DNA of 64,000 nucleotides from Amycolatopsis sp. NBC_01488 (lineage in GTDB: Bacteria > Actinomycetota > Actinomycetes > Mycobacteriales > Pseudonocardiaceae), in contig NZ_CP109434.1 in NCBI RefSeq assembly GCF_036227105.1, positions 315,001 to 379,000 of the forward strand, written 5' to 3'. Below the pieces are notes generated by a model that was not told where the DNA came from, did no database searches, and was given only the letters and a program-made list of their open reading frames with translations. How positions within the stretch are numbered: position 1 is the first letter of the stretch; the number at the start of each line of letters is the position of its first letter. The position numbers were made by a program, and so were the translations under genes. Below are positions 42,204 through 52,793 of the stretch, in pieces.

Positions 42204-42914
42204 TCAGGAATTCAGGTCGATCCGCTTGAACGTGGCGTAGTGGTCGGGCGTGTAGGCCAGCTCGCCCGCCTTGCCGGAGATCACGCGGTCGTTCGTGCCG
42301 ACGGCGAAGAGCTGGTAGTAGCCGGACGCGCAGGCCGGGAGCACGCCCTCGCGGTTCTCGTAGGTCGTGCCGGTGGAAGCGCCGTTCCGCACGTTGTTCA
42401 CGACGGTCTTCGCGGCCGACGAAAGCTGGGAGTAGCCGATCTTCGCGAGGCCCGACAGGTCGCCGCAGGCGTGCGTCGGGCCGCCACCGCCGACGTCGAT
42501 GACCTTGAAGGTGGCGTAGTGGTCGCCGGTGTAGAAGTACTCGCCGCCCGAGCCGGTGATGATGCGCCGCGTGCCGCGGTTGCTCGCGCCCGGCGTCGGG
42601 ACCGTGTACTCGTGGTAGTAGCCCGACGAGCAGGACGGGAGGACGCCTTCCCGGTTGTCGAAGACGACGCCGTCGTTCTTCGGGTACGGGAAGGGGCCGC
42701 CCTGCTGGATCAGGTTGTACGTCGTCGTCGCCTCGGCGGGCAGGGCCGAGAGCGTCGTGTGCGAGAACCCGGAGAGGTTGCCGCAGGCGTTCTGCGCGGC
42801 GACGGCCGGCGCGGCCGGTGACGCTGTCACCGCTTCGGCGGCGGTGACCCCCATGGACAGCGTGGCCAGGAGCGCGAAGAGGACCGCGACCAGGCGAGAT
42901 CGGTAGTTGGTCAT
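42204..42914 (-). CDS. Secreted protein with two RNase Sa-like domains, the second apparently inactive
   Basis: A signal peptide (about 1-40) is followed by two guanyl-specific ribonuclease domains. Domain 1 (about 44-140) keeps the RNase Sa active site: Glu102 in YYHEYTV, Arg117 in GTRRIIT and His132 in GDHYATF, at the same spacing as in the 96-residue RNase Sa. Domain 2 (about 150-233) keeps fold landmarks (YENREGVLP, SGYY, PDHYATF with His225, Arg210) but has Leu202 where the catalytic Glu should be. It should be an exported RNase that cuts after G, with a dead or regulatory second copy. No barstar gene is adjacent. Confidence 0.9.
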   Translation of the reverse strand: MTNYRSRLVAVLFALLATLSMGVTAAEAVTASPAAPAVAAQNACGNLSGFSHTTLSALPAEATTTYNLIQQGGPFPYPKNDGVVFDNREGVLPSCSSGYYHEYTVPTPGASNRGTRRIITGSGGEYFYTGDHYATFKVIDVGGGGPTHACGDLSGLAKIGYSQLSSAAKTVVNNVRNGASTGTTYENREGVLPACASGYYQLFAVGTNDRVISGKAGELAYTPDHYATFKRIDLNS

Positions 42915-43056
42915 TTTCGGACCGTAACCCGATCGGATGATCCTCAGAAGACGGGAACGTGAACTCCGGCCGTGCGGAACGGAAGTCCCGACGAACGTAG
43001 GGAGCCGAACGACGGGAACCGGGCGCGCCGGGTTGCGGGCTGTCTCTTGTGGAGGG

Positions 43057-43542
43057 TCAGCGCCCGAGCTTCGGGAACTTCTCCGAGAGGCGCTCGTAGA
43101 CGACAGGCGGGACCAGGTGCTCGATGTCGCCGCCGAGCGCCGCGACCTCCTTGACGAGCGAGCTGGACACGAACCCGTACGCCGGGTTGTTCGCCATCAG
43201 CAGCGTCTCGACGCCGGTGAGCTCGCGGTTCATCTGGGCCATCTGCAGCTCGTAGTCGAAGTCGCTGACCGAGCGCAGGCCCTTCGCGACCGCCGCGATG
43301 TCGTGCTCGCGGCAGTAGTCGACGAGCAGGCCCTCCCACGAGTCGACCCGGATGTTCGGCAGCTTCGCGGTGATCTCGCGCAGCATCTCCAGGCGCTCCT
43401 CGACCTCGAAGAGGCCCTTCTTGCTCTTGTTGACCCCCACCGCGACGACGACCTCGTCGAAGAGCCGGCTCGCCCGTTCGATGATGTCGAGGTGCCCGTT
43501 GGTGGCCGGATCGTAGGAACCGGGACAGACCGCACGCCGCAT
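43057..43542 (-). CDS. coaD: Phosphopantetheine adenylyltransferase
   Basis: The 161-residue enzyme has the nucleotidyltransferase motif GSYDPATNGHLDII (about 7-20), KGLRSVSDFDYE (substrate loop) and SSSLVKEVAALGG near the C-terminus. It makes dephospho-CoA from phosphopantetheine and ATP. ATG at 43542 is at the conserved MRRAVCPGS. It follows rsmD on the same strand, the usual actinobacterial pair. Confidence 0.96.
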   Translation of the reverse strand: MRRAVCPGSYDPATNGHLDIIERASRLFDEVVVAVGVNKSKKGLFEVEERLEMLREITAKLPNIRVDSWEGLLVDYCREHDIAAVAKGLRSVSDFDYELQMAQMNRELTGVETLLMANNPAYGFVSSSLVKEVAALGGDIEHLVPPVVYERLSEKFPKLGR

Positions 43543-43585
43543 GGCGCGGACGCTACCGTGCCGGACCCGGTTTCCGCCGCGTGGC

Positions 43586-44146
43586 TCACGCCACAGGCGA
43601 GTATTCGGCCCAGAAGACGGCCGTGTCGCCGTACTTCTTCTCGCGAGAGAGCGCGAAGCCCGGCGGCCAGTCCGGCTCGCCGTCACGCGCGGCGCGTTCG
43701 ACGACCACCAGCGCCGACGACCCCAGCCAGCCGCCCGCCGCGAGCGACGCCAGCACCTTGCCCAGCGCGGTGGCGTCGACGGCGTACGGCGGGTCCGCCA
43801 GTACCAGGTCGAACGCAGCGGGCGCGGGCGCCGCGACGACCGTCTCGACCTGCCCGGCGCGGACCGTGCCGCCCAGGCCCAGCGCCGCGACGTTGCCGCG
43901 CAGGACGTCCACCGCGCGCCGGTCGGCCTCCACGAACAGGGCGTCCGCCGAACCGCGGGAGAGCGCTTCGAGACCGAGCGCGCCGGAGCCCGCGTAGAGG
44001 TCGAGGACGTGGGCGCCGGCCACCTCCCCCGCCGTCTCCAGGGCGTTGAACAGGGCTTCCCGCACGCGCTCCGACGTCGGCCGGGTGCCCTTCGGCGGCA
44101 CCTTCAGCCGCCGCCCACCCGCCGTCCCGGCCACGATCCTGGTCAC
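43586..44146 (-). CDS. rsmD: 16S rRNA (guanine(966)-N(2))-methyltransferase
   Basis: The 186-residue methyltransferase begins RIVAGTAGGRRLKVPPKG, has RPTSERVREALFN, SAM motif DLYAGSGALGLEALSRG and catalytic DPPY (in LADPPYAV). It modifies G966 of 16S rRNA. The GTG start at 44146 overlaps the AAGGGG that would be its ribosome site, so it may be leaderless. It is divergent from helD. Confidence 0.94.
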   Translation of the reverse strand: MTRIVAGTAGGRRLKVPPKGTRPTSERVREALFNALETAGEVAGAHVLDLYAGSGALGLEALSRGSADALFVEADRRAVDVLRGNVAALGLGGTVRAGQVETVVAAPAPAAFDLVLADPPYAVDATALGKVLASLAAGGWLGSSALVVVERAARDGEPDWPPGFALSREKKYGDTAVFWAEYSPVA

Positions 44147-44269
44147 CCCTTGATTGTGCGGGGATGACACGCGGCACGGATGACCGGGACACGGGTGTAC
44201 CCGCCGGAGCCAACGCGTAGAGTCGTTCTTCGCCCTCGGAGGCGATCCAGAGCTGTCAAGGAGCCATGC

Positions 44270-46384
44270 GTGTCGGAACCTCGGGTCAGACGGGCCGAGA
44301 TCGCCATCGAACAAGCCCACGTCGATCGCGTGTACACCCGTCTGGACGAACTGCGCACCCAAGCCGAGGCGATGCGCACCAAGGGCTACGAAATCGGCCA
44401 GGGCGCGCAGCGCGAGGCGATCTTCGAGCAGGCGTCGATGCTGTTCGAGCGCGACATGATGGTCTACCACGCGAACCAGACGCTCCAGACGCTCGACGCC
44501 GAGTACGAAGGGCTCGTCTTCGGCCGGCTCGACGACCGCGATGGCGAACGCACCTACGTCGGGCGGCTCGGCATCCGCGACGCCGAGTTCGACAACCTCG
44601 TCACGGACTGGCGCGCGCCCGCGGCGGCCGCGTTCTACCAGGCCACGGCCGAGGAGCCGATGGACATCGTGCGGCGGCGCGTGATCCGCTGCTCCGGCCA
44701 GAACGTCCTCGACGTCGACGACGACGTCCTGATCGCCGACGCCGTGCCCGAGGACATGCAGATCGTCGGCGAAGGCGCGCTGATGGCGGCGCTCGGGCGC
44801 TCGCGCGGCGAGAAGATGCGCGACATCGTCGCGACCATCCAGAAGGAGCAGGACGAGGTGATCCGGGCGCAGTGGCGCGGCGTCACCGAGATCACCGGCG
44901 GGCCCGGCACCGGCAAGACGGCCGTCGCGCTGCACCGCGCGGCCTACCTGCTCTACCGCTACCGCCGTCAGCTCGGCGGCGCCGGAGTGCTCGTGATCGG
45001 GCCGTCCGGCGTGTTCACCAGCTACATCTCGCGCGTCCTCCCCTCGATGGGAGAGACGAACGTCGAGCTGCGCGCCCTCGGCGAGGTCCTCGACGGCCTG
45101 GACGCGACGCGGCAGGACGCGGCGCCGCTGGCCGCCGTCAAGGGGTCGCTGCGGATGCGGAAGATCCTGCTGCGGGCGCTGCGCGACACCCCGCCGGAAG
45201 CGCCCGAGGAGATGCGGATTGTCTACCGCGGCGAAGTGCTGAAGCTGAACGCGCGCGAGCTGGAGAAGGTGCGCCGCAAGGCCCACACGCAGGGCGCGCC
45301 GCCGAACCGGTCCCGGATCCGGGCGGCGGAGCTGCTGCTCGACGCGCTGGCGGCGAAGGCCGAGGAGTACGCGAAGGCCGACGGCAAGCCGTTCGAGCGG
45401 GCCGACCTGATCACCGACCTGGGCGAGCGGATCGACTTCCACCGGTTCCTGGTGGTGTGGTGGCCGGTGCTGTACCCGGCGCAGATCCTGAAGTGGCTGG
45501 GCGAGGAGAAGCGGCTCGCGTCGGTGGCGAAGGGCGTCCTGAACCGGCACGAGATCTCACTGCTGGCGGCGGACTTCGCGGACCGGTCGCGGGGCTGGTC
45601 GATCGCGGACGTGGCGCTGCTCGACGAGCTGCGCGTGCTGATCGGGCCGCCGCCGAAGCGCAAGCGCCGCCAGATGATCGAGGTCGAGCCGCAGCGGTCC
45701 GGCGGGGCGCCGACCCGGCCGGAGCACTACGACGAGTACTCGCACGTCGTCGTCGACGAGTCTCAGGACCTTTCGCCGATGCAGTGGCGGATGGTCGGCC
45801 GGCGCGGGAAGTACGCGAGCTGGACGGTCGTCGGCGACCCGGTGCAGAGCTCGTGGCCGGACCCGGCCGAAGCGGCCCAGGCGCGTGACCAGGCGTTCGG
45901 CGTCAAGACAGCCCGGCGCCGGTTCACGCTGCGGACGAACTACCGGAACTCGGCGGAGATCTTCGACCTGGCGGCGAAGGTGGTCGCGGGACACGCGGAG
46001 TCGGGCGAGCTGCCGGTGGCGGTGCGCAAGACGGGCGTGGAGCCGGAGGTCCGCCCGGTCGAGGCGGCCGGGCTCGCGTCGGCGACGCAGGCGGCGGTGA
46101 AGGAGCTGCTGGGCGCGGTCGAGGGCACGGTCGGCGTCATCACGGCGATGGACCGGGTGCCGGAGGTCGCGGGCTGGGTGTCGGGCCACGCGGACGAGCG
46201 GTTGAAGGTCGTCGGCAGCCTGGATTCGAAGGGCCTGGAGTACGACGCGGTGGTCCTGGTGGAGCCGAACGACCTGATCGTCGAGTCGACGACCGGGCGG
46301 CGGGTGCTGTACGTGGCACTGACCCGCGCGACGCAGCAGCTGATCGTGCTGGCCTCGAACCCGGACTGGATCCCGGCCGGCTGA
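44270..46384 (+). CDS. helD: HelD-like RNA polymerase recycling ATPase (UvrD-like helicase fold)
   Basis: The 704-residue protein has an N-terminal anti-parallel coiled coil (about 5-70, [20 protein letters not shown]), a domain with [18 protein letters not shown] and DWRAP typical of HelD, then UvrD-like ATPase motifs: Walker [10 protein letters not shown] (about 208-216), motif [11 protein letters not shown], motif [12 protein letters not shown] and C-terminal [13 protein letters not shown]. HelD binds stalled core RNA polymerase and releases nucleic acid. GTG at 44270 follows AAGGAG. Related HelR confers rifamycin tolerance in some actinomycetes; this protein is closer to plain HelD. Confidence 0.87.
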   Translation: MSEPRVRRAEIAIEQAHVDRVYTRLDELRTQAEAMRTKGYEIGQGAQREAIFEQASMLFERDMMVYHANQTLQTLDAEYEGLVFGRLDDRDGERTYVGRLGIRDAEFDNLVTDWRAPAAAAFYQATAEEPMDIVRRRVIRCSGQNVLDVDDDVLIADAVPEDMQIVGEGALMAALGRSRGEKMRDIVATIQKEQDEVIRAQWRGVTEITGGPGTGKTAVALHRAAYLLYRYRRQLGGAGVLVIGPSGVFTSYISRVLPSMGETNVELRALGEVLDGLDATRQDAAPLAAVKGSLRMRKILLRALRDTPPEAPEEMRIVYRGEVLKLNARELEKVRRKAHTQGAPPNRSRIRAAELLLDALAAKAEEYAKADGKPFERADLITDLGERIDFHRFLVVWWPVLYPAQILKWLGEEKRLASVAKGVLNRHEISLLAADFADRSRGWSIADVALLDELRVLIGPPPKRKRRQMIEVEPQRSGGAPTRPEHYDEYSHVVVDESQDLSPMQWRMVGRRGKYASWTVVGDPVQSSWPDPAEAAQARDQAFGVKTARRRFTLRTNYRNSAEIFDLAAKVVAGHAESGELPVAVRKTGVEPEVRPVEAAGLASATQAAVKELLGAVEGTVGVITAMDRVPEVAGWVSGHADERLKVVGSLDSKGLEYDAVVLVEPNDLIVESTTGRRVLYVALTRATQQLIVLASNPDWIPAG

Positions 46385-46421
46385 CCCGTGGCACGCTGAA
46401 GGGCCCTCCCCAGCCGCGGGC

Positions 46422-46447
46422 CCGGACGTGAAGATCGTCACGTCCGG
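46422..46447. terminator. Hairpin after helD
   Basis: CCGGACGTGA (46422-46431) and TCACGTCCGG (46438-46447) form a perfect 10-bp stem with a 6-base loop, 38 bp after the helD stop. It may be a terminator, or an operator for the following oxidoreductase gene. Confidence 0.5.
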
Positions 46448-46526
46448 ACGGCGTCGTGGCGTGGCAGGGCGACGATCCGGCGGCGCTGCGGGAAGCAATG
46501 GCGGCACCGGGGCGTTGACCCCGGTT

Positions 46527-47519
<993 letters not shown>

Positions 47520-47532
47520 CGAGCGGGCCGGA

Positions 47533-47569
47533 GGGCACCTTCGTCCCCTGAGACGCGACGAAGGTGCCC
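47533..47569. terminator. Terminator after the LLM oxidoreductase gene
   Basis: GGGCACCTTCGTC (47533-47545) pairs perfectly with GACGAAGGTGCCC (47557-47569), an 11-base loop between. The right arm plus TTCGG recurs as AAGGTGCCCTTCGG at 47590-47603. Confidence 0.75.
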
Positions 47570-47893
47570 TTCGGCGTATCCGGTGCTACAAAGGTGCCCT
47601 TCGGTCCGTTACCGCATCCGGGACGGGATTTTCTTTTCCATCTTTGACAACAAGATCCGGTCCGTTTGTCAGTGCCGGACAAGAAATGCGCGGTTACCAG
47701 CCCGTGACCGCGTGATCCTGCGCAAGTTCTTGTCTCCCAGCAGGCCCCTCGTTAGCGTACCGACCAGTAGGAAACGGCACGGTGTCCCCCGAGACCGTGA
47801 ATGGCCGACCATTGTTACCCCGTTCGGACCATTTCCCCTTGCTCATCTCGGGTGCATTCGGCGTGCCGCCGAAACCGCTGGGGAGGCACACGA
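47570..47893. other. Non-coding region upstream of the mce operon
   Basis: This 324-bp stretch is less GC-rich than its surroundings and contains no supported gene. It begins with a copy of the preceding terminator arm (47590-47603) and must hold the mce promoter. TACCGACCAGTA around 47758-47769 looks like half of a TetR-type site, but no clean dyad or -35/-10 pair was found. Confidence 0.5.
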
Positions 47894-48688
47894 ATGGCCG
47901 AACGGACGACGACGGCGTCGTTCCCCGGGGCCGCCGCGCTGCGGCAGACCGGACGGCTCTACGGGCTCGGCCTCGACGTCGTCCGGCTGACGTTCCGGCG
48001 CCCGTTCCAGGTGCGTGAGCTGATCCAGCAGTTCTGGTTCGTCGCGAGCGTCTCGATCCTGCCGACGGCCCTGGTCTCGATCCCGTTCGGCGCGGTGATC
48101 GCGCTGCACATCGGGTCGCTGACCACGCAGATCGGCGCGCAGTCCTTCACCGGTGCGGCCAGCGTGCTCGCGATCATCCAGCAGGCCAGCCCGATCGTCA
48201 CCGCGCTGCTCATCGCCGGTGCGGGTGGCAGCGCGATGTGCGCCGATCTCGGCTCGCGCACCATCCGCGAAGAGATCGACGCCATGGAGGTCCTCGGCGT
48301 CTCGCCCGTCCAGCGGCTGATCGTGCCGCGGGTGCTCGCCGCCATGGGCGTCGCGGTCTTCCTCAACGGCATGGTGAGCGTCGTCGGCGTGCTCGGCGGC
48401 TACTTCTTCAACGTGATCATGCAGCACGGGACGCCGGGCGCGTACCTGGCCAGCTTCTCGGCGCTGGCGCAGCTGCCCGACCTGTGGATCAGCGAGATCA
48501 AGGCGGTCATCTTCGGCTTCGTCGCCGGCGTGGTCGCCGCCTACCGGGGCCTGAACCCCAAGGGCGGCCCGAAGGGCGTCGGCGACGCCGTCAACCAGTC
48601 CGTGGTCATCACGTTCCTGCTGCTGTTCGTGCTGAACCTGGTGCTCACCACCGTCTACCTGCAACTCGTGCCGCCCAAGGGGAGCTGA
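47894..48688 (+). CDS. yrbEA: YrbE/MlaE family permease, first of the mce operon
   Basis: The 264-residue integral membrane permease has five to six helices and the MlaE hallmark AGAGGSAMCADLGSRTIREEIDAMEVLG (seen as REEIDAMEVLG, about 117-127). It forms the transmembrane part of an ABC-type lipid importer with the second YrbE protein; the ATPase (MceG) is not in the window. ATG at 47894 follows GGGGAGGC. The second yrbE gene starts two bases after the stop. Confidence 0.93.
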   Translation: MAERTTTASFPGAAALRQTGRLYGLGLDVVRLTFRRPFQVRELIQQFWFVASVSILPTALVSIPFGAVIALHIGSLTTQIGAQSFTGAASVLAIIQQASPIVTALLIAGAGGSAMCADLGSRTIREEIDAMEVLGVSPVQRLIVPRVLAAMGVAVFLNGMVSVVGVLGGYFFNVIMQHGTPGAYLASFSALAQLPDLWISEIKAVIFGFVAGVVAAYRGLNPKGGPKGVGDAVNQSVVITFLLLFVLNLVLTTVYLQLVPPKGS

Positions 48689-48689
48689 C

Positions 48690-49541
48690 GTGACGACGAC
48701 GGAAGTCCCCAGAACCGCGCGCGTGCGCGAAGCCGTCGACCGCCGGTTCGGCTTCCTCGACACGCTCGGCGACCAGATCCTGTTCTTCCTCCGCGCGATC
48801 GCGTGGACGCCGCGGGCGCTGCGCCGCTACCTGCGCGAGGTCGTCCGCCTGCTGGCCGAAGTCAGCTTCGGCAGCGGCGCGCTCGCCGTCATCGGCGGCA
48901 CGATCGGCGTGATGATCGGGATGACCGTCGCCACCGGCACGGTCGTCGGCCTGCAGGGCTACTCCGCGCTCAACCAGGTCGGGACGTCGGCGTTCGCCGG
49001 GTTCGTCTCCGCCTACTTCAACACGCGCGAGATCGCGCCGCTCGTGAGTGGCCTCGCCCTGAGCGCCACCGTCGGCTGCGGCTTCACCGCGCAGCTCGGC
49101 GCGATGCGGATCTCCGAGGAGATCGACGCGCTGGAGGTCATGGGCATCCCGAGCGTCCCGTACCTGGTGACGACGCGGGTGATCGCGGGCTTCCTCGCCG
49201 TCATCCCGCTCTACGCGATCGGGCTGCTCTCGAGCTACCTCGCCTCCCGGCAGGTCACCGTGTGGTTCTTCGGCCAGTCCGCGGGCACCTACGACCACTA
49301 CTTCCTGCTGTTCCTCCCGCCCGGCGACGTGTTGTGGTCGTTCGGGAAGGTGCTCGTCTTCAGCGTCGTCGTGGTGCTGGCCCACTGCTACTACGGCTTC
49401 CGCGCGAGCGGCGGCCCGGCCGGCGTCGGCGTGGCGGTCGGCCGTGCGGTGCGCACCGCGATCGTCGCGATCAGCGTGCTCGACTTCTTCCTGTCCCTGG
49501 CGATCTGGGGTGCGACGACCACCGTGCAGGTGGCCGGATGA
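48690..49541 (+). CDS. yrbEB: YrbE/MlaE family permease, second of the mce operon
   Basis: The 283-residue permease pairs with the preceding YrbE and has the matching signature RISEEIDALEVMGIPSVPYLV (SEEIDALEVMG). It has a longer N-terminus, usual for YrbE-B. GTG at 48690; the stop overlaps the mceA ATG (ATGA). The pair is predicted to pass lipid delivered by the Mce barrel across the inner membrane. Confidence 0.93.
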   Translation: MTTTEVPRTARVREAVDRRFGFLDTLGDQILFFLRAIAWTPRALRRYLREVVRLLAEVSFGSGALAVIGGTIGVMIGMTVATGTVVGLQGYSALNQVGTSAFAGFVSAYFNTREIAPLVSGLALSATVGCGFTAQLGAMRISEEIDALEVMGIPSVPYLVTTRVIAGFLAVIPLYAIGLLSSYLASRQVTVWFFGQSAGTYDHYFLLFLPPGDVLWSFGKVLVFSVVVVLAHCYYGFRASGGPAGVGVAVGRAVRTAIVAISVLDFFLSLAIWGATTTVQVAG

Positions 49542-50812
49542 GACGGGAGACCCGCCGCAAGGCCGGGATCCGCACCGCGGGCGTGCTGTTCCTGGTGGTG
49601 CTGGGCGTGCTCGTGACGCTCTCGATCAAGGTGTACGACAAGGACTTCGTCGCCACGGTCCCGGTGACGCTCAAGGCGGACCGCATCGGCAACCAGCTCT
49701 CCCCGGGCGGCCAGGTCAAGGCCCGCGGGGTGCTCGTCGGGGAGATCCGCGAGGTCCGGGCGACGCCGCAGGGCGCCGAGATAGCGCTTGCCCTGGAGCC
49801 GGGCAAGGTGGACATGCTGCCCCGCACCGTTTCCGCGCTGCTCGTCCCGAAGACGCTGTTCGGCGAGCGGTACGTGCAACTGTCCATTCCGGACGGTGCC
49901 AGGGCCCCGCACCTGAGCGCCGGCGACGTCATCGCGCAGGACCGCTCGGCCAACGCGATCGAGCTGGAACGCGTCTTCGACAACCTCCTGCCGCTGCTCA
50001 AGGCCGTCCAGCCGCAGAAGCTCGCGACGACGCTCACCGCGGTGTCGACGGCGTTGCAGGGCCGCGGCGAACAGCTCGGGCAGACGATCGGCACCGCCGC
50101 GGACTACCTGAAGGACTTCACCCCCGACCTGCCGACCCTCACCAAGGACATCCACGACCTGGCCACGGTCTCGAACCTCTACGGCGACATCGCGCCCGAC
50201 CTGCTCGACGCGCTCACCTCGTCGGCCGTCACGCTCAACACGGTCCACGAGAAGCAGGCCGACCTCGCCGGGGTCTACCAGCAGGTGACGTCGTCGTCCG
50301 AGGAGGTCACGACGTTCCTGCAGAACAACCGCGACAACCTCATCGCACTGGCCGCCGACAGCCGCGCGCCGCTCGAAGTCGCCGCGAAGTACTCCCCCAG
50401 CTTCGCCTGCACGATCGGTTCGCTGAGCGCCCTGAAGGGATCCATGGACAAGGTCCTCGGCGCCGACCGCGGCGAACCGGGCCTGCACGCCGAGGTCACG
50501 GTGACCGCCGACAGCGGCAAGTACCTGCCCGGCAAGGACGACCCGCGTTTCACCGCCGGCGGCGAGCCGCGCTGCTACCCCTCCGGCGTCGCCCCGACCA
50601 CCGGCACCGCCGCCGCGGCCCCCGGCACCACCGGGCACCCGCTGCTCACCGGCGGCCAGGGCGACCTCGGCGTCGCGAACTCGCCGCAGGAGGAGCAGCT
50701 GCTGGCGACGCTGGTCGCGCCGTCGATCGGCGTGCCCACGGCCGACGTCCCGGAGTGGAGCAGCGTGCTCGTCGGGCCGCTCTACCGCGGCACGGAGGTG
50801 AAGCTCAAGTGA
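49538..50812 (+). CDS. mceA: Mce family protein A
   Basis: The 424-residue protein has an N-terminal membrane anchor (about 12-35), an MlaD/Mce beta-barrel domain (about 38-115, KADRIGNQLSPGGQVKARGVLVGEI) and a long helical domain, ending in a Thr/Ala/Pro-rich tail. Six different Mce chains form a periplasm-spanning tube for lipids. Genes mceA to mceF are coupled by stop/start overlaps. Confidence 0.92.
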   Translation: MRRETRRKAGIRTAGVLFLVVLGVLVTLSIKVYDKDFVATVPVTLKADRIGNQLSPGGQVKARGVLVGEIREVRATPQGAEIALALEPGKVDMLPRTVSALLVPKTLFGERYVQLSIPDGARAPHLSAGDVIAQDRSANAIELERVFDNLLPLLKAVQPQKLATTLTAVSTALQGRGEQLGQTIGTAADYLKDFTPDLPTLTKDIHDLATVSNLYGDIAPDLLDALTSSAVTLNTVHEKQADLAGVYQQVTSSSEEVTTFLQNNRDNLIALAADSRAPLEVAAKYSPSFACTIGSLSALKGSMDKVLGADRGEPGLHAEVTVTADSGKYLPGKDDPRFTAGGEPRCYPSGVAPTTGTAAAAPGTTGHPLLTGGQGDLGVANSPQEEQLLATLVAPSIGVPTADVPEWSSVLVGPLYRGTEVKLK

Positions 50813-51813
50813 GGAACATCGCCTCCCCGCTCATCAAGAGCCTGATCTTCATCGTCGTCACGGCGCTGGCGACGACGCTGCTGGCCGTGTCCATCACGAA
50901 CTCCGGCGTCGGCGGGACCCAGCGGTACACGGCGAAGTTCCTCGACGCCACCTCGCTCAACACCGGGGACGACGTGCGCATCTCCGGCGTCCGCGTCGGC
51001 CAGGTCGAGTCCCTCGACATCAGCGACCACAACCGGGCGCTCGTCGGGTTCTCGCTCGACCAGGGCCGCCGGCTGCCCGCCGACGTCCACGCCGTCATCA
51101 AGTACCGCAACATGGTCGGCCAGCGCTACATCGCCCTCGAACGCGGCACCACCGGCACCCGCGACCTGCTGCCCGAAGGCGGCGAGATCCCCCTGGAGCG
51201 CACGACCCCGGCCCTGGACCTCACCGACCTGTTCAACGGCTTCAAGCCGCTGTTCCAGGCGCTCTCGCCGAACGACGTCAACGAGCTGTCCGGCGAGATC
51301 GTCCAGGTGCTGCAGGGCGAAGGCGGCACCGTCGAAAGCCTGCTGGCCCACACCGGCTCGCTGACCACCACCCTCGCCGGGCGCGACAAGGTGATCGGCG
51401 AGGTGATCGGGAACCTCGATTCGGTGCTCAAGACCGTCAACGGCAAGGGTGACGCGCTGGCGAACCTGGTGTCCACGCTGCGGCAGCTGGTGTCCGGCCT
51501 GGCCGGCGACCGCGCCGCGATCGGCGACGCCATCAGCGGGATCGGCGACCTGACGGAGTCGACGGCCGGCCTGTTCGAGCAGGCGCGGCCGCCGCTGAAG
51601 GAGAGCATCGCCGGGCTGCAGACGGTGGCCGGCACCCTGGTGCAGAACCAGTCCGAAGTGGACAGCTTCCTGACGAACCTGCCGGTGAAGTTCAGCGAGA
51701 TCGGCCGGGTGGCCTCCTACGGGACGTGGATGAACTTCTTCCTCTGCCGCGCCACGCTCGAAACCACGCCCCAGCGCGGGGTCTACGTCCCGACGGCGAG
51801 GTGCGGCTCGTGA
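50809..51813 (+). CDS. mceB: Mce family protein B
   Basis: The 334-residue protein has an N-terminal anchor (about 10-32), an Mce domain (AKFLDATSLNTGDDVRISGVRVGQVESL cut here to GDDVRISGVRVGQV) and a coiled-coil body with repeated helices. GTG at 50809 overlaps the mceA stop by 4 bp. Subunit of the same lipid-import complex; position two in the operon defines it as B. Confidence 0.92.
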   Translation: MRNIASPLIKSLIFIVVTALATTLLAVSITNSGVGGTQRYTAKFLDATSLNTGDDVRISGVRVGQVESLDISDHNRALVGFSLDQGRRLPADVHAVIKYRNMVGQRYIALERGTTGTRDLLPEGGEIPLERTTPALDLTDLFNGFKPLFQALSPNDVNELSGEIVQVLQGEGGTVESLLAHTGSLTTTLAGRDKVIGEVIGNLDSVLKTVNGKGDALANLVSTLRQLVSGLAGDRAAIGDAISGIGDLTESTAGLFEQARPPLKESIAGLQTVAGTLVQNQSEVDSFLTNLPVKFSEIGRVASYGTWMNFFLCRATLETTPQRGVYVPTARCGS

Positions 51814-52793
51814 AGTCCTTCAAGGAGCGCAACCCGATCGCCCTCGGCGCGGTTGGCAGCGTCGTGCTGGCCGCGCTGCTCACCGTCACGTTCAACTACG
51901 ACAACCTGCCGATCGTCGGCGGCGGCACCACCTACCGGGCCGAGTTCTCCGAGGCCGCCGGCCTGCAGCCGGACGACGAGGTCCGGATCGCCGGCATCAA
52001 GGTCGGCGCGGTCCGCGACGTCGAGCTGGCCGACGACCACGTGCTCGTGTCGTTCCGGGTCAAGAACGCCTGGATCGGCGACCGCACGACCGCCGACATC
52101 AAGATCAAGACGTTGCTGGGCCGCAAGTTCCTCGCGCTGAACCCGACCGGCGACGGCGTCCAGGACCCGGGGCAGCCGATCCCGCGGACCCGGACCGTCA
52201 CGCCCTACGACGTCACCGACGCCTTCAACGGACTCGCCGACACGGTCGGCGCGATCGACACCAAGCAGCTCGCGGACAGCTTCACCACGCTGTCCGACAC
52301 CTTCCGCAACTCCCCCGAGCACGTCCGCAGCGCGCTCGACGGCCTGTCCCAGCTGTCCAAGACGGTCTCCAGCCGCGACGGCGAGATCGCCGACCTGCTG
52401 GCCAACGCGCGGAAGCTGACCACGACGCTGGCGAACTCGAACGACGACTTCGAGAAGCTCATCGACGACGGCAACCTGCTGCTGACCGAGCTGAACAACC
52501 GCCGCGACGCGATCCACGAGCTGCTCACCGGCTCGGCGCGGCTGGCCGACCAGCTGCGCGGCCTGGTCGCGGAGAACTCCGACCCGCTCAAGAAGGCGCT
52601 GCAGTCGCTGTCGCAGGTGACCGACCTGCTGAAGAAGCAGAACGACAACCTCACCAAGGGCCTGCAGCTGGCCGGGCCGTACTTCCGCGTCGTCACCAAC
52701 ACGACCGGCAACGGCCGCTGGATCGACGCCTACCTCTGCGGCCTGCTGCCGGAGAACCACGACCCCTGCACCGCGCCGGGAGGCACCAAGTGA
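51810..52793 (+). CDS. mceC: Mce family protein C
   Basis: The 327-residue protein has an anchor near 10-30, an Mce domain with AAGLQPDDEVRIAGIKVG, and a helical region; the last part (YLCGLLPENHDPC) carries a conserved Cys pair of MceC. GTG at 51810 overlaps the mceB stop by 4 bp. Confidence 0.92.
   Translation: MKSFKERNPIALGAVGSVVLAALLTVTFNYDNLPIVGGGTTYRAEFSEAAGLQPDDEVRIAGIKVGAVRDVELADDHVLVSFRVKNAWIGDRTTADIKIKTLLGRKFLALNPTGDGVQDPGQPIPRTRTVTPYDVTDAFNGLADTVGAIDTKQLADSFTTLSDTFRNSPEHVRSALDGLSQLSKTVSSRDGEIADLLANARKLTTTLANSNDDFEKLIDDGNLLLTELNNRRDAIHELLTGSARLADQLRGLVAENSDPLKKALQSLSQVTDLLKKQNDNLTKGLQLAGPYFRVVTNTTGNGRWIDAYLCGLLPENHDPCTAPGGTK

Noticed and set aside
44156..44269. Rifamycin-associated element upstream of helD
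   Set aside because: Looked for the GGGGCTTGCGGCAAGCCC-type dyad known upstream of rifamycin-inducible genes; it is not present, so rifamycin induction is not supported here.
47801..47893. 31-codon upstream extension of the first YrbE permease (ATG at 47801)
   Set aside because: The extension is Cys/Arg-rich and unlike YrbE N-termini, while ATG 47894 has a strong GGGGAGGC site.
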